Of a stretch of DNA of 64,000 bases, positions 59,097 through 64,000 are shown piece by piece (within the stretch, counting starts at the first letter, position 1; each line of letters begins with the position of its first letter). A program made the translations under genes and the position numbers. The notes beneath the pieces were generated by a model. It saw nothing but the letters and a program-made list of their open reading frames with translations. It was not told the DNA's origin and searched no databases. The DNA is taken from positions 1 to 64,000 of the forward strand of contig CAKTIO010000001.1 of NCBI GenBank assembly GCA_934565855.1, written 5' to 3'. Source of the stretch: an uncultured Dysosmobacter sp. (lineage in GTDB: Bacteria; Bacillota; Clostridia; Oscillospirales; Oscillospiraceae).

Positions 59097-59106
59097 AAAT
59101 TATAAA

Positions 59107-59145
59107 AGCCGCCACCCCGATTCGAAAATCGGAGTGGCGGCTTCA
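59107..59145. terminator. Strong hairpin
   Basis: AAGCCGCCAC-CCGAT and ATCGG-GTGGCGGCTT pair around TCGAAA. It isolates the leftward HTH unit from the rightward genes. Confidence 0.7.
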
Positions 59146-59230
59146 ACTTGTTTATAGCATATCGGATGAACAAGCTGATACTATTGTTTGGAGCGCACAG
59201 ATTTGACTACTTCATCGATATAAGCTCTGT

Positions 59231-59485
59231 TTGATGCACTATCCCATTCTGATGTGGAATGGGCAGCATCGCGGATCGATCCTTCTCTACGCTCACACTC
59301 ACAATACCGTGGAAGAGACGTTCTTCCAGAAATGCGTCAAAGAGCTCAACGAGAATAAGAAACTGGATGTTCAGGGTGGAAAGCCCATTCGCGCCATCAA
59401 TGTCGGCTGCATGATGCCGTATATAAACTACGAGCCAAGAACTCTCAAAGAGATTCTCTTCGCACAGGACGCGAGAAAGGAATAA
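59231..59485 (+). pseudogene. C-terminal part of a metallophosphoesterase
   Basis: 84 residues beginning MMHYPILMWNGQHRGSILLY, then AHTHNTVEETFFQKCVKEL, and ending with RAINVGCMMPYINYEPRTL. HYPI and the GHxH-equivalent AHTHN are the C-terminal metal ligands of calcineurin-like phosphoesterases. The N-terminal metal site (DxH, GNHD) is absent: the frame upstream is closed by a TGA at about 59202. The gene therefore looks 5'-deleted and is unlikely to be active. Confidence 0.7.
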
Positions 59486-59490
59486 AGCCT

Positions 59491-59838
59491 ATGTTACCGA
59501 AAGAGCTATTCCTCAGCACGATCGAGAATATCCAAAAGCAAGAAGCTCGGATCGACGAGTTTAATACCGCCCTATCAAAGATCTGTGATGGGTTCCCTGT
59601 GTTTGATTCGGAGAATCAGTACCTGATTGCGCTCCGGGAGCTGCTGAAATACACAATGCAAGATCAATATGACTATATCGGATGGTGGCTATATGAAGCA
59701 CCGGATGCTGGATATACGGTTTGGTGGGATGATGAGGACGGTAAAGAAATCCGCGTGGACTTGACAGAGCCCAGTGCGCTCTATGACTATCTGGTGGAGT
59801 ATGCCGCACCGGAAGGAGTTCAGGAGGATGAGCTGTGA
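59491..59838 (+). CDS. Hypothetical island protein
   Basis: 115 residues. N-terminal helix (MLPKELFLSTIENIQKQEAR, EFNTALSKICDGFPVFDSEN) then a Trp/Tyr-rich acidic part (DYIGWWLYEAPDAGYTVWWD). Such acidic, helical proteins recur in gut-Firmicutes phage and ICE cargo, with no known function. It overlaps the next gene by 4 bp (GTGA), indicating translational coupling. AAAGGAATAAAGCC precedes the ATG. Confidence 0.6.
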   Translation: MLPKELFLSTIENIQKQEARIDEFNTALSKICDGFPVFDSENQYLIALRELLKYTMQDQYDYIGWWLYEAPDAGYTVWWDDEDGKEIRVDLTEPSALYDYLVEYAAPEGVQEDEL

Positions 59839-60233
59839 GCACACAATATTCTGTTGTTAATACACGGATCACCGAAGAAGTCGCCGAATTCCAGAAAAAG
59901 GTCTCAGCAATCCGAGCAGAATGTCTCCGAATGATGCGTGAGGCCTCTGTATCTGCTGACTTGCAGGAGATCAAAGAGGATCTCATAGACAAGCTTTCTG
60001 ACCGTGCGCTATTCTCTGTTGAGGAACCAGAAGGGACATCCATTGTAATCGGAACGGCAAGAGCGGGCCATTTTTCATGGCGCACTGAGAATGGCTTCCA
60101 TGACCTTGACTCAGTCATGCGTTGGCTCCAGTCACACCCGGACTACACAATCTGTGATGAGTATGGAACAATTAAAACGGCAGAAGAATTCAAGCAGGTA
60201 TTAGACTGGTGCGGGACTTACATCTCCTCATAG
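59835..60233 (+). CDS. Hypothetical island protein
   Basis: 132 residues, GTG start overlapping the previous stop. Coiled helix at about 8-50 (ITEEVAEFQKKVSAIRAECL, then RMMREAS) and a C-terminal alpha/beta part (GHFSWRTENGFHDLDSVMRW, then LQSHPDYTICDEYG). No family recognised. Coupled with the gene before it, so both probably act together. Confidence 0.55.
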   Translation: MSTQYSVVNTRITEEVAEFQKKVSAIRAECLRMMREASVSADLQEIKEDLIDKLSDRALFSVEEPEGTSIVIGTARAGHFSWRTENGFHDLDSVMRWLQSHPDYTICDEYGTIKTAEEFKQVLDWCGTYISS

Positions 60234-60274
60234 TTAGATTGCGCGCAAAAATTCCAGTCTTTTAACCACAAGTT

Positions 60275-60300
60275 GAATGACAAATGCTGAGGCTTGTGGT
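60275..60300 (+). promoter_or_regulatory. Promoter of the 44-residue ORF
   Basis: A -35-like ATGACA followed after 17 bp by TATAGT (ending about 60305), about 50 bp upstream of ATG 60353. Confidence 0.45.
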
Positions 60301-60352
60301 ATAGTACAGTCAGAAACCAAGAACAACTACTTTACAGAAAGGACGCAGCACC

Positions 60353-60487
60353 ATGAAGACCATTTCTTCCGCTATCTTCTATATGAGCGAATGGCAGGCT
60401 ATCTTCCAGTGTGAGGAATATAGCTTCAGCGAAGCATGCCCATATCAAGATAAGCAGAAGAATTTGATTGGAATGAGTACCTGTTAG
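60353..60487 (+). CDS. 44-residue orphan protein
   Basis: MKTISSAIFYMSEWQAIFQC, then EEYSFSEACPYQDKQKNLIG, ending MSTC. It has its own promoter, a good ribosome site (GAAAGGACG, 10 bp) and a terminator, so it is a complete transcription unit. Three cysteines and no membrane helix. Nothing is recognised; a small regulator, an antitoxin-like peptide or an sRNA with an incidental frame are alternatives. Confidence 0.45.
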   Translation: MKTISSAIFYMSEWQAIFQCEEYSFSEACPYQDKQKNLIGMSTC

Positions 60488-60529
60488 ACTGGCAGAGCGA
60501 TTTGCCGGTAACTCCTTTCCTGAATCATT

Positions 60530-60566
60530 GAAGCCGCTTGTCTTGTGTATAGACAAGCGGCTTTTT
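60530..60566 (+). terminator. Terminator after the 44-residue ORF
   Basis: AGCCGCTTGTCT pairs with AGACAAGCGGCT around TGTGTAT, followed by TTTTT. Confidence 0.85.
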
Positions 60567-60611
60567 CATGCCCATGAGTTCAAATGATTTGGAGAGGAGG
60601 TGTCCTTCGAA

Positions 60612-60848
60612 ATGGGGTTCCCGACGATCGACTTAATGCGTACTGGCGCAAATATTGTGCGGCTACGGAAAGCAGCAGGCCTCACCGTGCATGACCTGCA
60701 AATGGTGTTCGGCTTCAATTCCCCGCAAGCTATTTACAAATGGCAGAATGGAGCTGCGTTGCCAACGGTAGATAATCTAATCGTTCTTGCGGCGCTGCTG
60801 CATGTCCGCATTGACGACATTCTCATTACCGACGACGCCGTCGCTTAA
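60612..60848 (+). CDS. Small XRE-family helix-turn-helix regulator
   Basis: 78 residues starting at MGFPTIDLMRTGANIVRL with AGGAGG 11 bp upstream. HTH: RLRKAAGLTVHDLQMVFGFNSPQAIYKWQ (about 17-46) and a C-terminal helix LIVLAALLHVRIDDILI, as in compact Cro/CI-like repressors. It sits directly before the tRNA array, about 30 bp from the first tRNA, and could be read into it, since no terminator with a T-run intervenes (only the hairpin GCGAGAAG/CTTCTCGC at 60851-60871). Confidence 0.7.
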   Translation: MGFPTIDLMRTGANIVRLRKAAGLTVHDLQMVFGFNSPQAIYKWQNGAALPTVDNLIVLAALLHVRIDDILITDDAVA

Positions 60849-60876
60849 CTGCGAGAAGCTCTGCTTCTCGCCATAC

Positions 60877-60953
60877 GGTCCGCTCGTCTAAATGGTTAGG
60901 ACACAGCCCTTTCACGGCTGCAATGACCGGTTCGAGTCCGGCGCGGATCTCCA
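60877..60953 (+). tRNA. tRNA-Glu(UUC)
   Basis: Acceptor GGTCCGC/GCGGATC, discriminator T, encoded CCA. Anticodon stem CAGCC/GGCTG with loop CTTTCAC (anticodon TTC). T-loop TTCGAGT. The discriminator U is unusual for tRNA-Glu (normally G), which makes its charging questionable. First of eight tandem genes. Confidence 0.9.
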
Positions 60954-60959
60954 AAATAA

Positions 60960-61034
60960 TGGGATATGGCCAAGCGGATAAGGCACCGGCCTTTGACGCC
61001 GGCACCGTTGGTTCGAATCCAACTATCCCAACCA
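60960..61034 (+). tRNA. tRNA-Gln(UUG)
   Basis: Acceptor TGGGATA/TATCCCA, discriminator A, encoded CCA. Anticodon loop CTTTGAC (anticodon TTG). Starts with U, as is typical of bacterial tRNA-Gln. Confidence 0.93.
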
Positions 61035-61035
61035 T

Positions 61036-61112
61036 GATACGGTACTCAAGAGGTTAAAGAGGACAGCCTGCAAAGCTGTTAATCGTCGGTTCGAATCCGA
61101 CCCGTATCTCCA
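61036..61112 (+). tRNA. tRNA-Cys(GCA)
   Basis: Acceptor GATACGG/CCGTATC, discriminator T (U73 is the Cys identity base), encoded CCA. Anticodon stem ACAGC/GCTGT with loop CTGCAAA (anticodon GCA). Only 1 bp separates it from the preceding tRNA. Confidence 0.9.
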
Positions 61113-61116
61113 ATAT

Positions 61117-61193
61117 GGTGCCTTCGTCTAATTGGTCAGGACGCAAGCCTCTCAAGCTTGTAATGCTGGGTTCGAGTCCCGCAGGCATCACCA
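61117..61193 (+). tRNA. tRNA-Glu(CUC)
   Basis: Acceptor GGTGCCT/AGGCATC with discriminator A and encoded CCA. Anticodon stem CAAGC/GCTTG, loop CTCTCAA (anticodon CTC). Decodes GAG only. A separate CUC isoacceptor is uncommon in low-complexity bacterial tRNA sets. Confidence 0.9.
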
Positions 61194-61199
61194 TCATAC

Positions 61200-61274
61200 A
61201 GGGGTATAGCTTAACTGGTAGAGCAGTGGTCTCCAAAACCGCCCGTGGGTGTTCAAGTCGCCCTATCCCTGCCA
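61200..61274 (+). tRNA. tRNA-Trp(CCA)
   Basis: Acceptor AGGGGTA/TATCCCT, discriminator G, encoded CCA. Anticodon loop CTCCAAA (anticodon CCA). T-arm GGGTG/CGCCC with TTCAAGT. Confidence 0.92.
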
Positions 61275-61280
61275 TTTTAT

Positions 61281-61356
61281 TGGGGTGTCGCCAAGCGGTC
61301 AAGGCACCGGTCTCTGACACCGGCATTTGTTGGTTCGAATCCAACCACCCCAGCCA
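61281..61356 (+). tRNA. tRNA-Gln(CUG)
   Basis: Acceptor TGGGGTG/CACCCCA, discriminator G, encoded CCA. Anticodon stem CCGGT/ACCGG, loop CTCTGAC (anticodon CTG). Confidence 0.93.
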
Positions 61357-61361
61357 TATTG

Positions 61362-61447
61362 GGAGAGTGAACCCAGAAGGTCTGGGAACCGCCCGCTAAG
61401 CGGATCGCACCGCACGGTGTCAGATTCGAGTTCTGCGCTCTCCGCCA
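61362..61447 (+). tRNA. tRNA-Ser(GCU), island copy
   Basis: Class II: acceptor GGAGAGT/GCTCTCC, discriminator G, encoded CCA. Anticodon loop CCGCTAA (anticodon GCT), variable arm CACCG/CGGTG. The anticodon stem shows an A-A mismatch at its first pair, and position 33 would be C not U. This copy differs from the host-like tRNA-Ser(GCU) at 5119-5211, so it may be slightly degenerate or specialised. Confidence 0.8.
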
Positions 61448-61450
61448 TAT

Positions 61451-61538
61451 GGGTCAGTGCGCGTAGTTGGCGATCGCAGCGGTCTGTAAAACCGTGACAT
61501 CTGAAACATCGTTGGTTCAATTCCAACCTGACCCACCA
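61451..61538 (+). tRNA. tRNA-Tyr(GUA)
   Basis: Class II: acceptor GGGTCAG/CTGACCC, discriminator A, encoded CCA. Anticodon stem GCGGT/ACCGT-like with loop CTGTAAA (anticodon GTA), variable arm ending in ACATC. Last of the array. Confidence 0.92.
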
Positions 61539-61540
61539 AT

Positions 61541-61572
61541 AAGGGGATGCTCTGAGAAGGGTATCCCTTTTG
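61541..61572 (+). terminator. Terminator of the tRNA array
   Basis: AAGGGGAT and ATCCCTTTT arms around GCTCTGAGAAGGGT, ending in a T-run. Confidence 0.7.
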
Positions 61573-61618
61573 CTTTCTAAGATGAAATGCTACAATGGTC
61601 GGAAAGATATAAAAGAAC

Positions 61619-61647
61619 TTGACATACCCTATTTAATAGGGTAATAT
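61619..61647 (+). promoter_or_regulatory. Promoter and operator of the toxin-antitoxin pair
   Basis: TTGACA (61619-61624), 17 bp, TAATAT (61642-61647). The spacer itself is a palindrome, ACCCTATT-T-AATAGGGT (61626-61642), and AATAGGGG recurs before the start codon, as expected for an autorepressed TA operon. Confidence 0.85.
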
Positions 61648-61669
61648 ATAGTTGAATAGGGGTGAAGGC

Positions 61670-62026
61670 ATGACGCGAATTTTTGTAGAACTTCCGGCAT
61701 TCAGAAAAGAATGGAAATCAATGGGACTAACCGACAATGATTTGCGTAGACTACAGGAGGAGCTTCTTGCTGATCCTAAAGTTGGTAAAGTAATGCGGGA
61801 AACTGGCGGTGTCCGAAAGATGCGCTTTGCATTTGAAGCACAGGGTAAAAGCGGTAGCGTCCGTGTAATATATGTTGATTTTGAAATCTATGAAAAGTTG
61901 TACCTGCTAACCGCATATCCTAAAAACGAGAAGGATAACCTATCAAAAACAGAGCGCAATACTCTAAAACAGCTTGTTGGTGTCTTAGAACAGCAATTAA
62001 ATGAAAACCATAGAAAGGAGATTTGA
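61670..62026 (+). CDS. HigB/RelE-type toxin
   Basis: 118 residues starting at MTRIFVELPAFRKEWKSMGL behind GGGGTGAAGG. The RelE/ParE fold is read from LTDNDLRRLQEELLADPKVG, METGG..KMRFA-like VMRETGGVRKMRFAFEAQGKSG, and the final strand VIYVDFEIYEKLYLLTAYPKNEKDNLS with the basic residues typical of ribosome-dependent mRNA interferases. The gene ends 1 bp before the antitoxin start; toxin first is the HigBA order. Whether the pair is active is untested. Confidence 0.85.
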   Translation: MTRIFVELPAFRKEWKSMGLTDNDLRRLQEELLADPKVGKVMRETGGVRKMRFAFEAQGKSGSVRVIYVDFEIYEKLYLLTAYPKNEKDNLSKTERNTLKQLVGVLEQQLNENHRKEI

Positions 62027-62027
62027 G

Positions 62028-62339
62028 ATGAGCGCCTTTGATAAAATTAAGTTAGGTTTGGAAGAAGCAATTGCATACGAAAAAGGAGTCCTTCCTGCAA
62101 AAGTAACGAAACTATCCATTACCCCGGTTGAAAAATATAAGGCTGATGAAATTAAGCGTATAAGGAACAGCACAGGCCTCACGCAGAGATCCTTTGCTGA
62201 ATACATGGGTGTTTCAATCAAAACAGTAGAAGCGTGGGAGTCCGGTCGAAACCATCCGGAAGGATCAGCGTGTCGATTGCTTTCTTTGACTAAGGCAGAC
62301 CCGCTTTTTCCACAGAAAGCAGGCATAGTAATCCGATAA
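62028..62339 (+). CDS. HigA-type antitoxin with XRE DNA-binding domain
   Basis: 103 residues starting at MSAFDKIKLGLEEAIAYEKG behind AAAGGAG. C-terminal HTH: IKRIRNSTGLTQRSFAEYMG, VSIKTVEAWESGRNHPEGSA (about 45-85). The N-terminal part would wrap the toxin. It should repress its own promoter through the palindrome at 61626-61642. Confidence 0.88.
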   Translation: MSAFDKIKLGLEEAIAYEKGVLPAKVTKLSITPVEKYKADEIKRIRNSTGLTQRSFAEYMGVSIKTVEAWESGRNHPEGSACRLLSLTKADPLFPQKAGIVIR

Positions 62340-62411
62340 CAGTAACATAGAACGTAGATGGCAACGGCGATATTACTGAAACGATCATAATGTAGATTGA
62401 GTGACAAATTT

Positions 62412-62453
62412 AGAAAGGGTCATCACGTATAACGTGATGACCCTTTCTCGTTT
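62412..62453. terminator. Terminator between antitoxin and CCA-enzyme fragment
   Basis: AGAAAGGGTCATCACGT pairs with ACGTGATGACCCTTTCT around ATA; T-rich on both sides, so it serves both convergent units. Confidence 0.9.
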
Positions 62454-62465
62454 TTATGCGAGCTT

Positions 62466-62981
62466 TTAATTCGCGTCATGCTCTTGAGCATATGACAGCA
62501 GTGGCCCTCGTTCATTCGGTATTCTTTCTTCCAAAACGGCATCCAGGCAGGACTGTAATGCTAGACCGATCTGTTTCCCCTTGAAGCCCATCGCCATTAC
62601 GTCATTTCCATTTATAGCAAGATCTCTGAGGGTAAAGCAGCTACTGTCTTCCCGTAAGAGTTCATCCATCACGGCATTTGCATCCTCAAAAATATCAACA
62701 CGGGAATGGTAGCTTTCGGACAGGCCGAGTGTATCTGCCCTGTGCAATTCAATAAGCTGTCTTGAAGCTTCTTCCCCGTGCTTGCTCAAAAGCCGCTTGA
62801 TAAGCTTCCTGTCTGCCGTGATTGGCATATCGTGATACCGCACGAGGCGGAGAATCCTCTCTTTCCCCGCATTATCGAAACGCATCCGATTGAGAATCTC
62901 TTCAGCCATAGGCAGTCTGGTCAGATCCACAATCATCATCCGCTGCCGCACTCGGCGATTGAACGACATTGACCTGAACAT
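62466..62981 (-). pseudogene. C-terminal part of a CCA-adding enzyme (HD-domain portion)
   Basis: From about residue 25 the frame matches the C-terminal region of bacterial tRNA nucleotidyltransferases: LVRYHDMPI with HD, LIKRLLSKHGEEASRQLIEL, then HRADTLGLSESYHSRVDI, and the diagnostic LRDLAINGNDVMAMGFKGKQ IGLALQSCLDAVLEERIPNERGPLL. The catalytic N-terminal head (GGxVRD, DxD) is missing. The first ~25 residues overlap the integrase 3' end in another frame. Such a truncation is what integration into a cca gene would leave. Confidence 0.8.
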
Positions 62982-64000
62982 TGATACTTGCGTTCATAAA
63001 CACACCGATCTTTTCAGCCGCACCTTGCTTCATTTGTTCTGTCACATGCGTGTAAGTGTCCAGCGTGAAGGCAGCACTATAGTGGCCGAGCATGCCGGCA
63101 ACGGTCTTTGCGTCTACCCCGCTCTGGATCGCTAAGGTCGAAAATGTATGTCTCAAATCATGAAAGCGAACACTTTCCTCCACTCCGGCAGCGGCGAGCA
63201 TTTGCTTGTGTAGATGGCGAAGAGAATCTGGACTCCAGTAGCCATTGGTTCTTGGACACCAAAACATGAGGGGACTATCCGGATGCTTGTTGTGCTCATC
63301 TATGAGCACAGCAACAGTATGCTCCGGAAGAGCTATCGTTCGAATCGAATTCTCGGTCTTCGGTACAGAAATGCACAACTCTCCCCCAGAACGAGTAAGC
63401 TGCTTATTAACCGTCAGCATTCGTGTTTCAGGATTCAAGTCAGCCCACTCCAAGCCAAGCAATTCTCCCCGTCGAAGCCCACTTGTCAATTCCAAATAGA
63501 AAAGCGCATAGACCCCAAGTCGCTTCGCCTCATCCAGATATGCACCCATCTTGTCCTGCGGCAGGACATGCATTTCCTTCTTTTCACGCTTTGGAATTTT
63601 GCAGTTATCGCAAGGGTTGAAAGGAATAATCCGCTCCTTAACTGCTTGTTTTAGAGCGCCACTCAATACCGCGTGAATGTGCTTCACGGTGCTTGCAGAC
63701 AATGGCTCATATTTCCGATTTCCATGGTTGTCCAAGCGACCCTTTGTGTGGAGATCATTGTAGAATCGCTGAATCTGGATTGAACTGAGCTTCGAAAGCT
63801 GGATATGACCCAAAGCCGGGATAATGTGGTTCTCGATCATGCTCCTATAACCGTCTGCTGAGCTGGGGCGAAGATTTGGCTTGGTGTAGGAATCAAACCA
63901 AAGCCGAATCCATGTAGAAAGGGGCTGTGAATCGTATCCTTTGCCTTTCCGATAATAAGGCCCTGTATCCTGTTGGATGGCTCGTGCCAGCTTCGCTGCG
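62902..64000 (-). CDS. Tyrosine-family site-specific integrase (5' end outside window)
   Basis: At least 366 residues are visible, the frame being open to the right edge. An N-terminal SAM-like core-binding domain (STWIRLWFDSYTKPNLRPSS, MIENHIIPALGHIQLSKLSS) is followed by the catalytic domain with Arg in LELTSGLRRGELLGLEW, His-x-x-Arg in FHDLRHTFSTLAIQSG, GHYS for the second His and the nucleophile in DTYTHVTEQM. This Tn916/phage-type integrase should catalyse insertion of the element. Its 3' end reaches into the CCA-enzyme fragment, so the attachment site is probably there. Confidence 0.95.
   Translation of the reverse strand, partial: AAKLARAIQQDTGPYYRKGKGYDSQPLSTWIRLWFDSYTKPNLRPSSADGYRSMIENHIIPALGHIQLSKLSSIQIQRFYNDLHTKGRLDNHGNRKYEPLSASTVKHIHAVLSGALKQAVKERIIPFNPCDNCKIPKREKKEMHVLPQDKMGAYLDEAKRLGVYALFYLELTSGLRRGELLGLEWADLNPETRMLTVNKQLTRSGGELCISVPKTENSIRTIALPEHTVAVLIDEHNKHPDSPLMFWCPRTNGYWSPDSLRHLHKQMLAAAGVEESVRFHDLRHTFSTLAIQSGVDAKTVAGMLGHYSAAFTLDTYTHVTEQMKQGAAEKIGVFMNASINVQVNVVQSPSAAADDDCGSDQTAYG

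Overview
The window looks like chromosome of a spore-forming, GC-rich member of the Clostridia. Oscillospiraceae (Oscillibacter/Dysosmobacter/Flavonifractor-like) is the best guess. The reasons are the Firmicutes dcw order (mraZ-rsmH-ftsL-spoVD-murE-mraY-ftsW-murG-murA-ftsQ-ftsZ), sporulation genes (spoVD, spoIVB, an alpha/beta SASP), the yloU-fakA pair, the CPCC and DUF11 families, and clean AGGAGG ribosome sites. The assignment is an inference; no 16S rRNA gene is present.

1-8280 is a patchwork of lower-GC accessory genes: an AI-2E-type permease, a MATE pump, two GNAT acetyltransferases, a VanS-like histidine kinase whose response regulator survives only as its last ~45 residues, three tRNAs (two Ser, one Pro), remnants of a mobile element, a DUF11 repeat protein and a CPCC zinc-type protein. 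8590-16640 holds a catabolic-looking module: a tripartite tricarboxylate transporter (TctC-TctB-TctA), a Gfo/Idh/MocA oxidoreductase, an ornithine-cyclodeaminase-like enzyme and a divergent ROK regulator. A TM2 protein/XRE regulator pair, apparently controlled by two matching operators, sits inside it.

16750-31570 holds an ECF sigma/anti-sigma pair, RlmD, a beta-CASP nuclease, a DapF/CntK-like epimerase, secA, pgeF, an oligopeptide-binding lipoprotein, membrane PH-like proteins and a KdpDE-like two-component system. 31610-35465 is the riboflavin operon ribD-ribE-ribBA-ribH behind an FMN riboswitch. Its leader contains two successive intrinsic terminators. 35469-39260 holds a second MATE pump, an AraC/GyrI-type regulator and spoIVB. 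39440-52700 is the division/cell-wall (dcw) cluster on the minus strand. It starts from a promoter with four MraZ boxes at 10-bp spacing. It lacks murF, murD, murC and ftsA, and ftsZ has its own promoter and is insulated by a terminator. 52940-57680 holds a coiled-coil protein, coaD, rsmD, rarD, yloU and fakA.

At about 57945 an alpha/beta SASP gene is cut after its first conserved motif, and a lower-GC island begins that runs past the right edge. It contains a perfect 20-bp palindrome, a DUF2442/excisionase-like HTH protein, small orphan ORFs, a truncated phosphoesterase, eight tandem tRNAs (Glu, Gln, Cys, Glu, Trp, Gln, Ser, Tyr), a HigBA-type toxin-antitoxin pair, the C-terminal part of a CCA-adding enzyme, and a tyrosine integrase whose 3' end overlaps that fragment. 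This island is the most unusual part of the window.
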